Positions 19,348 through 27,960 of a stretch of DNA of 64,000 bases are shown here, piece by piece. Source of the DNA: Agarivorans litoreus (GTDB taxonomy: Bacteria > Pseudomonadota > Gammaproteobacteria > Enterobacterales > Celerinatantimonadaceae). Position 1 is the stretch's first letter. Every line of letters begins with the position of its first letter. The stretch spans positions 3,157,001 through 3,221,000 of the forward strand of contig NZ_BLPI01000001.1 of the NCBI RefSeq assembly GCF_019649015.1, in the 5' to 3' direction. A program made the translations under genes and the position numbers. The notes beneath the pieces are model-generated. The model worked only from the letters and a program-made list of their open reading frames with translations. It ran no database searches and was not told the origin of the DNA.

Positions 19348-19995
19348 ATGCTCATGCATGATCTCGCCACATTATCTGTAACTGTATTTATGGGTTTTTT
19401 CGCAATGATGAATCCTATTGCAAATACTGCTGTTTTTGTTGCTTTAACTGGTAGCCAAAATGCACTAGAACGCAAGCTAACAGCGTTACGCTCACTAGCG
19501 ACGGCCTTTTGCATAGTGGCTGCTTTTTGCTTGCTAGGGAAAGGTATATTTGAACTATTTGGTATAACTCTGCCTGCATTACGTTTAGCTGGCGGTATAT
19601 TAGTTTTTCTGGTGGGTTACCACATGTTGCAAGGTTCTAGCTCCCAAATGCATTCAAATAATCCCAGCAGTGAAAGTGAAGATGAAGATAAAGATATCGC
19701 CATATCTCCATTGGCTGTGCCCATTTTATCCGGGCCCGGAACCATTGCCACAGCGATGAATTACTCTGCTTCGGGAGGTTTTCTTAACATCATGGTCACC
19801 ATGATAGCTTTCGCAGTGCTATGTATGATTACGTTCATCTGCTTTTTATATGGCCCAAAACTGATCGATAAGGTGGGCAAAAGTGGCATAAATATTACGA
19901 CCCGTTTAATGGGGCTAATACTTTCGGTAATTGGTATGCAAATGCTGATACAAGGCGTGCATGATGCTTATATGTTGTTTCAATTAGTGAGTTAA
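19348..19995 (+). CDS. MarC family integral membrane protein
   Basis: A 215-residue protein with six hydrophobic helices. It carries MarC/YhgN family features: FFAMMNPIANTAVFVALT in the first helix region, LRLAGGILVFLVGYHML, the conserved ISPLAVPILSGPGTIATAM, and a final LTRLMGLILSVIGMQMLIQG-like segment. A short acidic loop (SSESEDEDKD) sits between helices 3 and 4. The function of the family is unclear; it was wrongly linked to multiple antibiotic resistance in the past. Single gene. Confidence 0.9.
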   Translation: MLMHDLATLSVTVFMGFFAMMNPIANTAVFVALTGSQNALERKLTALRSLATAFCIVAAFCLLGKGIFELFGITLPALRLAGGILVFLVGYHMLQGSSSQMHSNNPSSESEDEDKDIAISPLAVPILSGPGTIATAMNYSASGGFLNIMVTMIAFAVLCMITFICFLYGPKLIDKVGKSGINITTRLMGLILSVIGMQMLIQGVHDAYMLFQLVS

Positions 19996-20123
19996 AACCG
20001 AAGCTTGCGAGCAAAGTTTTAGCTGTATAGGTGCTTTGAGACTAGCTGTTATTACCCTAATAAGGAAAGCATAACAGTAGTACAACATACTCGCTTCTCA
20101 GCGAATATAATGTACTACTAATT

Positions 20124-20669
20124 TTATCTCGACTCTCTGTCAGCAAGCAGTTTGGCTATTTTAGCAGGTTCGTTTCGATAGCCATATCTAGCTAACTTAT
20201 CAACCTCAGGATCGCTACAAAGGCTAAAATCATTCACCCAAGCGTCAATGCTAACTGAACTCATGAGTAATGTGAAAGGAGGGCACGCTTGATAGCCATG
20301 TTGCTCAGCAATTTTTTCGATACGGGATTTTTCTATTGATTGGCCTGGAAAGATGAAAAGAAATCCGATTATTATCGCCAATGCAAAAACCTTGGTTGAG
20401 TTATTTTTTAAACTGAGTGGAGGAGCACCTTTTATTGTATTCCTAAGCTGCCAAAGCATGAAGAGCGCACCTGTTAGAGTTGTTATTGCTCCACCAATGT
20501 AACCAGCATATTTAGTATCTAAATAAATAACAGGAAGTTTATTAGCTAATTGATTTTGAGTTGCATTAACCATATCAGTCATGAAAAGTAACCAACAAGC
20601 AATAAAAAAAAGACTGCTGAAGATTAAGAAGCCTAGGAGCGATTTCTTGGTTGTTTGTTCGGTTTTCAT
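20124..20669 (-). CDS. Membrane protein, candidate immunity partner of the upstream gene
   Basis: A 181-residue protein with three hydrophobic helices (about 12-30, 54-74 and 90-108) and a C-terminal extracytoplasmic-looking domain containing two cysteines (GYQACPP, FSLCSDPEV). It begins 11 bp downstream of the toxin-like gene on the same strand. Its shape resembles small DUF1240-like membrane proteins and the integral membrane immunity proteins that protect against pore-forming bacteriocins. That role is inferred from architecture and position only. AT content is higher than that of the flanking genes. Confidence 0.5.
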   Translation of the reverse strand: MKTEQTTKKSLLGFLIFSSLFFIACWLLFMTDMVNATQNQLANKLPVIYLDTKYAGYIGGAITTLTGALFMLWQLRNTIKGAPPLSLKNNSTKVFALAIIIGFLFIFPGQSIEKSRIEKIAEQHGYQACPPFTLLMSSVSIDAWVNDFSLCSDPEVDKLARYGYRNEPAKIAKLLADRESR

Positions 20670-20680
20670 GTTGGAATGAC

Positions 20681-21571
20681 CTAGAAAAAATTGTAAGGCG
20701 AATTGTTCATATTGGTTATTGCTTTCATTTGGTTAATTTTTTGATTCATTTTATCTATATCTTTATCCAAGGACTTTTCTGCAGATTCATTGAGCGCTTT
20801 GAGCAGCTTAGCTTTTAGATCGTAAGCGTTCGCAGTCTCAGTTAATAAACCTTGAATAATGAATGCAGCAATAACTCCCGCAGCCACAGGAAGGACGACG
20901 ATACCAAATGTTGATACAGCAATAGTTCCTACTATGTAACCAAAAACCGCTGCGACCGAAGCTATAGTTATATCAGTTGCAACATCTACCACCCAATTGG
21001 TCATCAAGTAGTCTTTTTTAAGTACTAACTCCAGAGTATGGTGTGATACTGAAAATACAACTGTGATTAATACTCCACCACGGGCAGATGCTTTGAGCCC
21101 TTGTTGACCAATACCGAGTTTAAGCATTTGAGCATTTGTGGATAGGTATCTAGTCCCTTTAATGACGGTTCTTAGCTTGTGATTACCTTTAAAACTAATG
21201 TAACTTTTAGCGCCATTTTGAGTTATTTCGTATTTACCTAAAATACTCCCGCCACGCTGCATGTCTATTGCTAGCGCTCCCATAGCTTTTACGTCTATGG
21301 CTTGGCCAGCAAATTGGTTGGTGAGGCTAGCGGTATTTAAAACTAACTTTTGAGCGAGCTCCGATAGGCCTAAATCTTCCAATTTCTGACTAATCGCTGT
21401 TTGCTCAAGTCCTTGGCTTTGCTGTTTGGCTAACCATAGTGATAAAAACTGCGGTCCATGCAGTACATAAAGGTCCACTTCTTTCATTTCTGAAGCTTTA
21501 AGTTTGCTTAAGCAAGCATCTCGTTTGGCTTTGTTTCGTTGGGACAAACATTGAAATTGATTTTGAGCCAC
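20681..21571 (-). CDS. Hypothetical protein with C-terminal hydrophobic hairpin, candidate pore-forming toxin
   Basis: A 296-residue protein starting at GTG with a strong AAAGGAG site 9 bases upstream. Residues 1-160 are soluble and mixed (MAQNQFQCLSQRNKAKRDAC...). A hydrophobic patch lies at about 166-177. Residues about 201-243 form a long uncharged, Ala/Gly/Val-rich stretch broken by a TFG turn, like the helical hairpin of colicin-type channel domains. The last 50 residues are a charged coiled helix (KALNESAEKSLDKDIDKMNQKI). There is no signal peptide. It is followed at once by a membrane protein gene. I do not recognise the family; the toxin idea is inference. Confidence 0.5.
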   Translation of the reverse strand: MAQNQFQCLSQRNKAKRDACLSKLKASEMKEVDLYVLHGPQFLSLWLAKQQSQGLEQTAISQKLEDLGLSELAQKLVLNTASLTNQFAGQAIDVKAMGALAIDMQRGGSILGKYEITQNGAKSYISFKGNHKLRTVIKGTRYLSTNAQMLKLGIGQQGLKASARGGVLITVVFSVSHHTLELVLKKDYLMTNWVVDVATDITIASVAAVFGYIVGTIAVSTFGIVVLPVAAGVIAAFIIQGLLTETANAYDLKAKLLKALNESAEKSLDKDIDKMNQKINQMKAITNMNNSPYNFF

Positions 21572-21681
21572 TGCAATTATCTCCTTTAGCTGCAGGGCTA
21601 GATAGTAAATAGCAATAATGACAAAGTAAACAATAAGTTTTATCTAAGGGAGGAATGCCCTTGAGCAGGACTAACTTGCAA

Positions 21682-21707
21682 AAAAACCAAGGCATGCCTT
21701 GGTTTTT
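21682..21707 (-). terminator. Terminator downstream of the TIGR02647 gene
   Basis: A fully palindromic run (AAAAACCAAGGC, then its complement) gives a stable hairpin followed on the minus strand by seven Ts. It separates the TIGR02647 gene from the toxin-like pair, so that pair must have its own promoter in 21572-21681. Confidence 0.75.
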
Positions 21708-21725
21708 CTGATTCTGTTCTTGAGT

Positions 21726-21980
21726 TTATACGATGGCGTGTTCTGGTTTGGTAGAAAGTACAGCTAATAAACGTTGTGCGTGCTCGGCCACTTCAATGCC
21801 TAAGTCGGTGAGGTAACCGCCGTCGGGTAGGGTGCTTAAACCTTTATCAAACAGGCTTTGCGCTGCAGCAATTACTTCGGGTGCTGCATCATGGTGAACC
21901 TTAATCCCAGTTTGCAAACTGCTCATATCAAATTGCAGCAGTAAGTTGAGTTCGTCGATAGTATTGGGAGTAAATTTCAT
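21726..21980 (-). CDS. TIGR02647 family small protein
   Basis: An 84-residue soluble protein. The pattern ELNLLLQFDMSSLQTGIKVHHDAAPEVIAAAQSLFDKGL..PDGGYLTDLGIEVAEHAQRLLAVL matches the small TIGR02647 family of gammaproteobacteria, which looks like a winged-helix-type fold. It may bind DNA, but no function is established. Stand-alone gene with its own terminator. Confidence 0.8.
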   Translation of the reverse strand: MKFTPNTIDELNLLLQFDMSSLQTGIKVHHDAAPEVIAAAQSLFDKGLSTLPDGGYLTDLGIEVAEHAQRLLAVLSTKPEHAIV

Positions 21981-22186
21981 CGTGCCATCCTTTATGTTTT
22001 TGTTATCTCCACATTAGAAAGCCCACTCTTATTGCGCAAGCGGTCAGGATAAGAACTGATACCTTACGCACTGTTTTATTTGCTTACGTGATGCCGTAGA
22101 AATCTCTCAATGACCTAGCGCAATTTTGTTCAATAAAGTTTATCGATGAATGCATATAGTTTGGTTTTGTTAGAAATACGGAGATT

Positions 22187-22783
22187 ATGGTGAGTATATT
22201 TTTATCGATGTTGGTATTTGCATTTATTGGTGCTGTATCTCCGGGGCCAGTTAATATTATTGCTACAGGTGCTGGCGCTAATTTTGGTTTTCGGCAAGCC
22301 TTGCCACATGTAGTTGGGGCAAGTGTTAGTTATAGCTTAGTGGTGCTTACAACGGGCTTAGCGCTAAATGCGCTGTTGTATTGGCTTCCCAGTTTAACGG
22401 AAGCTTTAAAATACTTAGGGGGCGCATTTTTATTGTATATCGCGGTGAAAATTGCTTGTTCACCAGTGGCTACTCAGGCGGAGCAGGCTCTGGTTAAACC
22501 CCCTAGTTTATTACAAGGTGCGCTGGCACAAGGTTTAAACCCAAAGGCTTGGTTGGTTGCAATGTCTGGAGTAAGTTTATTTGTATCGGCACAGCAGCCA
22601 GCATGGTTATATTTGTTGGTTTTTTGCAGCATCTCTCTTATTGTTTGTTTGGCGGGAGTAGGAACATGGGCCGCGATAGGTTCGCTTATTGCTCGTTATT
22701 TGCAATCTCCAATGCGCATGCGCGTATTTAATGCGCTAATGGCGCTGCTATTGGCTTTTTCGGTATTGTCGCTTTTTGTGTAG
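22187..22783 (+). CDS. LysE/RhtB family exporter
   Basis: A 198-residue membrane protein with five to six helices and the LysE/RhtB opening GAVSPGPVNIIATGAGANFGFRQALPHVVGAS. QGLNPKAWLVAMSGVSLF is the second family motif. Such proteins export amino acids or their analogues by proton exchange. The gene is followed 18 bp later by an AraC-type regulator in the same direction, which probably controls it. The substrate is unknown. Confidence 0.88.
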   Translation: MVSIFLSMLVFAFIGAVSPGPVNIIATGAGANFGFRQALPHVVGASVSYSLVVLTTGLALNALLYWLPSLTEALKYLGGAFLLYIAVKIACSPVATQAEQALVKPPSLLQGALAQGLNPKAWLVAMSGVSLFVSAQQPAWLYLLVFCSISLIVCLAGVGTWAAIGSLIARYLQSPMRMRVFNALMALLLAFSVLSLFV

Positions 22784-22801
22784 CTCTATGAGTGAGGCTT
22801 T

Positions 22802-23620
22802 ATGACAACTATTGCAAAGCATTTATTAAAGCGAAGTGCCCAGCTGCCTTTTGTTGAGCTGCGCCAAGCTGAGCATTCTGAGGCTTGTTACCATAGCCAT
22901 TCTCATGATGAGTTTTCCTTTGGCATTATTGATACTGGCGAAGCCATTTATAAAAACATGCAACACCAGCATCATATTAGCCAGGGACATAGCGTAACCA
23001 TTAACCCCGGAGATGTGCATTCTTGTAATCCAAAACAAGGTGCTTGGTCTTATCGAATGTTGTTTGTGGAAACGGCTTGGGTAGCGCAACTGCAACAAGA
23101 GATGTTTGCGCGTTCTGCCAGTGACTATTTTGCATTCGAGAAGCATTGCTTAAGTCATAAACAAAACTACCGTTTATTAGAGAGCTTGTTTAATAGCATT
23201 AAGCTAGAGCGAAACTCACTAGAGCAAGAAAGCCTGTTGATTGCTTTTTTGGAACAACAGCTTGCGGCAAAACACCCATTGCGAGCAGACTTAGGTTGTT
23301 TAGCTAAGCCACAATTAAAAAGGGTGAAAGAGTGTATTTCTGATCAGCTAGATAGTCAGCTAAGCTTGGGTGATCTTGCGGAAGTGGCCGGGCTTAGTCG
23401 TTTTCATTTAGTGCGTAGTTTTAAGCAAGTTTACGGATTGTCTCCGCATGCCTTTCAACTTAATCAGCGAATTAATCGCGCTAAAGCGCTATTGCGCGAA
23501 GGAAGCAGTATTGCCGACACCGCCTTAGATTTAGGCTTTGCTGATCAAAGTCACTTTCAACGAAATTTCAAAAAGCGCTTGGCACTTACACCTAAGCAGT
23601 ACCAAGGCTTTTTTGTGTAG
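22802..23620 (+). CDS. AraC-family transcriptional regulator with cupin sensor domain
   Basis: A 272-residue regulator. Residues 15-110 form an AraC-binding cupin (HSHSHDEFSFGIIDTGEAIY.....INPGDVHSCNP). Residues about 175-272 carry two helix-turn-helix units (LSLGDLAEVAGLSRFHLVRSFKQVYGLSPHAFQ and IADTALDLGFADQSHFQRNFKKRLALTPKQY). It is co-directional with and just downstream of the LysE exporter and likely senses a small metabolite exported by it. The ligand is not known. Confidence 0.9.
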   Translation: MTTIAKHLLKRSAQLPFVELRQAEHSEACYHSHSHDEFSFGIIDTGEAIYKNMQHQHHISQGHSVTINPGDVHSCNPKQGAWSYRMLFVETAWVAQLQQEMFARSASDYFAFEKHCLSHKQNYRLLESLFNSIKLERNSLEQESLLIAFLEQQLAAKHPLRADLGCLAKPQLKRVKECISDQLDSQLSLGDLAEVAGLSRFHLVRSFKQVYGLSPHAFQLNQRINRAKALLREGSSIADTALDLGFADQSHFQRNFKKRLALTPKQYQGFFV

Positions 23621-23650
23621 CATGCTTACCCTTGTGGGAGCACTGCAGAG

Positions 23651-24307
23651 TTAGTTCTTTAACGACTCCAACACCGGTAATAAATCACTCGGCTCTTGGC
23701 GCTTGGTGTAGTCTGGGTCGACAAAGGCACTCGCAATTGAACCATCTTGGGCAATGACATAAGTTACCGCTAGCGGTAAGTTAAATTGTCCTGCGCCGTT
23801 ATGTTGTTCTACTTCAATACCAAATGATGAGTAAATAGGGCGTAGCTCTTCGGGTAGGGCAAAAACAATACCTAAGCTTTTGGCGTATTCTGCATTTTGG
23901 TCACTTAACACCTGAAACTCCAACTCATTTTTCTCGGCGGTGCTTAACGACGCATCTGGTAGCTCAGGGGTTATCGCTACTAGGCTTGCTCCTAAGGCTT
24001 TAATTTGCGGCAAAATTTGCTGGTAGGCGCGTAGCTCTAGGTTGCAGTAGGGACACCAGCCGCCACGGTAAAAAGTAACAATGGCTGGTCCTTGCTTGAG
24101 TAATTCAGCCAAACTAACCGAGTCACCATTTTGATTAGGTAAGGTAAACGCTGGTAGTTGTTGCCCTTGTTGAGGTGCCTTGGCTGCAATGCCACTCTCG
24201 GCTAAGTTTTTGGTGGCTTGTTTCATTAGCTGCTGCACCTCTAGTGGTGCTTTCGCTACAAAAGAAGCAATGTAATCGGCGATCTCTGTTTGTAAACTCA
24301 TGGTCAA
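23651..24307 (-). CDS. Peroxiredoxin-like AhpC/TSA family protein
   Basis: A 218-residue thioredoxin-fold protein: a helical N-terminal extension of about 45 residues, then FTLPNQNGDSVSLAELLKQGPAIVTFYRGGWCPYCNLELRAY. The CPYC motif follows a GGW, typical of the AhpC/TSA-2 group that differs from classical 2-Cys peroxiredoxins. It probably reduces peroxides or acts as a thiol oxidoreductase in the cytoplasm. It is divergent from a TetR regulator, with three operator-like palindromes in the gap, so repression by that regulator is likely. Confidence 0.88.
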   Translation of the reverse strand: MTMSLQTEIADYIASFVAKAPLEVQQLMKQATKNLAESGIAAKAPQQGQQLPAFTLPNQNGDSVSLAELLKQGPAIVTFYRGGWCPYCNLELRAYQQILPQIKALGASLVAITPELPDASLSTAEKNELEFQVLSDQNAEYAKSLGIVFALPEELRPIYSSFGIEVEQHNGAGQFNLPLAVTYVIAQDGSIASAFVDPDYTKRQEPSDLLPVLESLKN

Positions 24308-24330
24308 TCCTTAAAAGTGTTAGCTTGTTT

Positions 24331-24392
24331 TTGAATGTTCATTCAAGCAGTGTTTGAATGAACATTCAAGTTAATTTTGAATAAACGTTCAA
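24331..24392. promoter_or_regulatory. Three evenly spaced TetR-type operators
   Basis: Three inverted repeats lie at 24331-24346 (TTGAATGTTCATTCAA), 24354-24369 (TTGAATGAACATTCAA) and 24377-24392 (TTGAATAAACGTTCAA, two mismatches from symmetry). Their centres are exactly 23 bp apart. They fill the gap between the peroxiredoxin-like gene and the divergent tetR gene, so one repressor could control both. Confidence 0.8.
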
Positions 24393-24459
24393 AAAGATGT
24401 TTAATTGTTTACCTCAAGGTATACTTACACCGAGTTACCTAAGTAGAGTGGATAGATAA

Positions 24460-25032
24460 ATGGCTAAGATGCAGTTTCAGCGTGACCAGGTATTGGAGCA
24501 GTCGGCTAACTTGTTTTGGCGAGTGGGTTATAACGCCACTTCTATGCAACAGGTGTTCAAACATACTGGTTTAAAGCCGGGTAGTGTTTACTTAGCTTTT
24601 GGTAACAAAGAGGCACTATTTAAAGAGTCTTTAAGCCATTACGCTGCTGTCTCTAAAGCGGGAATTACCAAAAGTTTAGACGCCGCAAAATCTGTTGAAT
24701 TGGGCATCTGCGAAATACTGGATGGCATGGTGTCCCAGTCTGCTGCGAAGGACTACTGCAGCTGCTTTTTAGTGAAAAGTCAGCTTGAGCTTAGTGATGA
24801 GCCAAACTTACAAAGTTTTGTGAGTGAGCAACTTCAGCAAATAGAGCAGCTTTATGCTGGCTATTTACAAGCAAAGTATGGTGAACAAGACGCTAAAGCC
24901 AAAGCGTGTTGTATCATGCTTCACATCTTTGGTATTCGAGTTTATAGCTACCACCAAGGTAGTGAGCTAGCCATGCGCCAAGCTTTGCGTACCGGGCTTG
25001 CTTGGTTGCCGTGGCATGGTTTGAATCACTAA
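24460..25032 (+). CDS. TetR/AcrR-family transcriptional regulator
   Basis: A 190-residue regulator with the N-terminal TetR helix-turn-helix: VLEQSANLFWRVGYNATSMQQVFKHTGLKPGSVYLAFGNKEALFKESL. The C-terminal ligand-binding part contains several cysteines (AKDYCSCFLVKS, AKACCIMLH), which may matter if it senses thiol-reactive or oxidising compounds, in keeping with the divergent peroxiredoxin-like gene. It likely binds the three palindromes upstream and represses itself and that gene. Ligand unknown. Confidence 0.9.
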   Translation: MAKMQFQRDQVLEQSANLFWRVGYNATSMQQVFKHTGLKPGSVYLAFGNKEALFKESLSHYAAVSKAGITKSLDAAKSVELGICEILDGMVSQSAAKDYCSCFLVKSQLELSDEPNLQSFVSEQLQQIEQLYAGYLQAKYGEQDAKAKACCIMLHIFGIRVYSYHQGSELAMRQALRTGLAWLPWHGLNH

Positions 25033-25056
25033 AATTAGCTGCTAAAAAGTTAGGAA

Positions 25057-25764
25057 TTACCAACTTAGCACTTGGTCATCCCAAGACCAAAACTTGCCGC
25101 TTTGCTCTGGACTTAGTTGATATATTCTCTTCAGCAGCAATGTTGCACTGCGTTCGCTGGTTAACAGCTTGTGTTTGGCAACATTGGCTTGAAATGGCTT
25201 CGATAAGGCTGTGTCGGTAGTACCTGGGTGCCAAGCTGCAACACATACTTTAGGATGGGTGCGTTGCCATTCTATAGCGATGTTTTTTAAGGCCATATTG
25301 AGCGCGGCTTTAGCACAGCGATAACTATGCCAACCACCAATGCGATTGTCGCTAATGGATGCCAGCTTGGCCGAGATACTTAAAAATACGCCGGATTGAC
25401 TATGTTTTAGCGCCTTAGCGGCATGTTTTGCCAGTAGTAAGCTGGGCAGCGCATTTAGCTGCATGCTCAACATAAAGCTAGCCGCTTGGCATTGGCTTAA
25501 GCTTTTTTCAGGCTTTAACTGAGGCGAGTGTAATACTCCGGCGCAATTTATTAGCCAATCTAGTTGGTGAATATTGGCCATTAGCGCCGCTATCTCTGTT
25601 TCATCACTAAGGTCTAGTTGCTGCCAATTAAGCTTAGGATGCTGCAAGGCAGGCATGTTCGAATACCAAGTGGCAGTGACACTTGTAATTGTTTCTTGTT
25701 CGAGCAGTTGTTTAACTAAAGCGAGGCCTATGCCGCCGCTGCCGCCAGTTACCAATACTTTCAT
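25057..25764 (-). CDS. Short-chain dehydrogenase/reductase (SDR)
   Basis: A 235-residue classical SDR. The nucleotide-binding VLVTGGSGGIGLALVKQL starts at residue 3, NCAGVL is the NAG-type motif, and the catalytic Ser and Tyr-x3-Lys are in LSISAKLAS and SYRCAKAALNM. It resembles the CsgA/C-factor-like SDRs of gammaproteobacteria. The substrate is unknown. It converges on tetR with a 24-bp gap. Confidence 0.88.
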   Translation of the reverse strand: MKVLVTGGSGGIGLALVKQLLEQETITSVTATWYSNMPALQHPKLNWQQLDLSDETEIAALMANIHQLDWLINCAGVLHSPQLKPEKSLSQCQAASFMLSMQLNALPSLLLAKHAAKALKHSQSGVFLSISAKLASISDNRIGGWHSYRCAKAALNMALKNIAIEWQRTHPKVCVAAWHPGTTDTALSKPFQANVAKHKLLTSERSATLLLKRIYQLSPEQSGKFWSWDDQVLSW

Positions 25765-25907
25765 GGGTAGAACTTTGTGGTTGGTTTTAGTTGTTTACGT
25801 GGCGAAGCGTTAACTAGTTTATTAAAGCAGTAATTAAGTGAGGGCTAGTGGAGTAAAAACGGTGAGAAATTTAGTGGCAAGCTCACACTTGCCACTGTTA
25901 GCCAAGT

Positions 25908-27164
25908 TTAGAACAAGTGGCTGTATTGCATAGAGTAGTAGATGGCGTCTGAGCGAGTGTGACCAACTACTGTGCTTATCGGTAAATCGGCACCTTCTAA
26001 TACTTCGCTATTCTCTAATACTTCCACATCTTTACCACGAACTAAGGCAATACCAAAGTCGATGCTTGAGTTTTTGTTTAAGTGGTAACTTGCACCAGCG
26101 GTATACCAGTTACGATCTGAATCAGGAATAGATAGCGAGCTAATCTCATCCACTACACCTTTGTCATGCATGTAACCGGCACGCGCGGTCCAATTTTGAT
26201 TGATAGTGTAAGTACCACCTACACTAAATAACCAAGAGTTCTTCCATTGGTAACTTTTTACCGTGGCGTCTGGGTTTGAACCGGTAACAGTAATATGCTC
26301 AAAGTCGCCCCAACTGGTATGTTGCGCCGTGTAGTGAATCGCCCAGCTAGGGCTTAACTCGTGGTAACCGGCGATTTGGAAAATGTTTGGCAGAGGAATA
26401 TGAATTTCATCATAATTTTGTGTTTGGTACTCTACTTTGCCATCAGCTTTAAAGGTTGGGCTAATGCGGTAGCTCATACCTAAACGGTTTTTATCGTTGA
26501 TTTCGTAGGTAGCACCTACAATACCCCCCAAGGCCCAGCCGTCTGCGTCCACATCAACGAGAGTAGCCTGGCTTTGTGGATTTGGAGTTATTTGACCACT
26601 GCGTTTCAATTTGCCTTCACCGTAGATAAGATCTACACCGGCGCCAATGCTAAATTGTTGGTTAATCCGGTAAGACACACTAGCGTTTAAGTTAGAGGTG
26701 ACAACCTCGGTGTTACCCATTAGATCTACAGGGGTTACGGACGCGCCTGAGTTATTCATAGAGCTAATATCGGTACCCGTACCAAAATTAGAAAATGCAC
26801 CAACGCCAACAGCAAAGGAATCGTTAATGGGGTGAATGTAGTAGATGTTAGGAATAACTTTGTTGTCCGCTGCGTCTGGTTCGCTACCGTATTGAATGGT
26901 GCCGCCTAAAGCGCTTACATCTTTAATGGTGACATCTACGTCGGCGTAGGTTAAGCCTAATGATAGTGCTTTGCGGTCGAACATCGCCATGGCTGCAGGG
27001 TTACGAGATAGTACTGATGCATTATCGGCAATTACCGCGTCGCCAGAAAACGCACGCCCAATGCCGGTAGCTGATTGGCTATTTAATTGGAAACCTGCCG
27101 CTAAGCTTTGGCCGGTGAGTAAGGAGGCGCTAATAGCAACTAGACTTAATTTACGTTTATTCAT
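25908..27164 (-). CDS. fadL: Outer-membrane long-chain fatty acid transporter FadL
   Basis: A 418-residue OmpP1/FadL/TodX beta-barrel. A signal peptide ends ...GQSLAA before GFQLNSQSATGIGRAFSGDAVIADNASVLSRNPAAM, the plug-domain signature with the NPA motif. Alternating strand patterns fill the rest, and the last residues end in the outer-membrane type SMQYSHLF with terminal Phe. It takes up hydrophobic compounds, most likely fatty acids. Two FadR-like boxes lie upstream, which supports this. Confidence 0.92.
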   Translation of the reverse strand: MNKRKLSLVAISASLLTGQSLAAGFQLNSQSATGIGRAFSGDAVIADNASVLSRNPAAMAMFDRKALSLGLTYADVDVTIKDVSALGGTIQYGSEPDAADNKVIPNIYYIHPINDSFAVGVGAFSNFGTGTDISSMNNSGASVTPVDLMGNTEVVTSNLNASVSYRINQQFSIGAGVDLIYGEGKLKRSGQITPNPQSQATLVDVDADGWALGGIVGATYEINDKNRLGMSYRISPTFKADGKVEYQTQNYDEIHIPLPNIFQIAGYHELSPSWAIHYTAQHTSWGDFEHITVTGSNPDATVKSYQWKNSWLFSVGGTYTINQNWTARAGYMHDKGVVDEISSLSIPDSDRNWYTAGASYHLNKNSSIDFGIALVRGKDVEVLENSEVLEGADLPISTVVGHTRSDAIYYSMQYSHLF

Positions 27165-27265
27165 AACTTCTGGTCTCTAAGATAAGTGCATCAGTTCGCG
27201 GTGCGTAACTGAATTGTTTTATTTTTGTAATATTTTGCGCATCTTAGGCAAGTGATCAGTCCTCT

Positions 27266-27282
27266 ACAACTCCGACCAGAGC
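27266..27282. promoter_or_regulatory. FadR-like box 1 upstream of fadL
   Basis: On the minus strand the site reads CTGGTCGGAGTTGT, matching most positions of the FadR consensus (CTGGTC-N-GAC-type). It is about 100 bp upstream of the fadL start. Recognised by eye against the E. coli consensus. Confidence 0.45.
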
Positions 27283-27311
27283 GAATATTCTAATGTGGAA
27301 ATTGTTAAAAG

Positions 27312-27328
27312 TAGTGGTCTGACCTGGG
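27312..27328. promoter_or_regulatory. FadR-like box 2 upstream of fadL
   Basis: TAGTGGTCTGACCTGGG holds the FadR core TGGTC-N-GACCTG, about 150 bp upstream of the fadL start and 46 bp from box 1. It is a closer match than box 1. FadR represses fadL in E. coli and relatives. Confidence 0.55.
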
Positions 27329-27467
27329 AGTGGTAAGCTAAGCGTTTGGTTTATAGTGCATAATTTTGTGAATTGATGGCGAAACCTAAATCGCTGTTAG
27401 ATTACTTGAGGTAGGTAGGAGTATATCTAATGTTTAAAAATGAGAGCTTTATTCGCGAGAGCAAGCC

Positions 27468-27764
27468 ATGATAAGACATATTCTTTTGATTAAGTTTAAG
27501 GCTGAAGTGAGTGATGAAAACATTCAGCAAGCTCGGCAAAATTTTTTAGATATTCCAGATAAAATAGAAGGAGTGCTAGAGGTTGAATGGGGGCGAAACG
27601 ATAGCCCTGAAGCCTTAAACAAAAACTATCAATACAGTGTGATAATGACCTTTGCTGATGAAGCAGCGCGGCAACACTATCTACCCCATCCAGAACATGA
27701 GCGTCTAAAACACCATTTTGTTCCCTTGCTCGAAGACATTATTGTTTTTGACTTCACTTTATAA
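27468..27764 (+). CDS. Dabb family stress-responsive A/B barrel protein
   Basis: A 98-residue protein starting MIRHILLIKFKAEVSDENIQQA. The pattern of a basic strand, a helix and VLEVEWGRNDSPEALNKNYQYSVIMTFADEAARQHYLPHPEHERLKHHFVPLLEDIIVFDF is that of the small Dabb domain (dimeric alpha-beta barrel). Members range from plant stress proteins to bacterial enzymes; the role here is unknown. Divergent from fadL. Confidence 0.88.
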   Translation: MIRHILLIKFKAEVSDENIQQARQNFLDIPDKIEGVLEVEWGRNDSPEALNKNYQYSVIMTFADEAARQHYLPHPEHERLKHHFVPLLEDIIVFDFTL

Positions 27765-27960
27765 AGCATTTTAACGGCCGCTGTTATTTGTGAGTAAAGC
27801 TTGGCGACTAATCTTTAGTGGTGATTGTTTTAGGTCTAACCAGCTTAGATTAACTTGTTGATGTGTTTTTAATCAATTATGCTTGGCGTATTAAACAGCA
27901 CCTTTGGTGTTGCTAAATTTGTGCAAGTAAATGCGTTGTTGGATGAGGGTTAGTTTGCAA

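Noticed and set aside
21498-21695. 65-codon minus-strand frame overlapping the start of the toxin-like gene
   Set aside because: It crosses the terminator at 21682-21707 and the ribosome site of the real gene in another frame.
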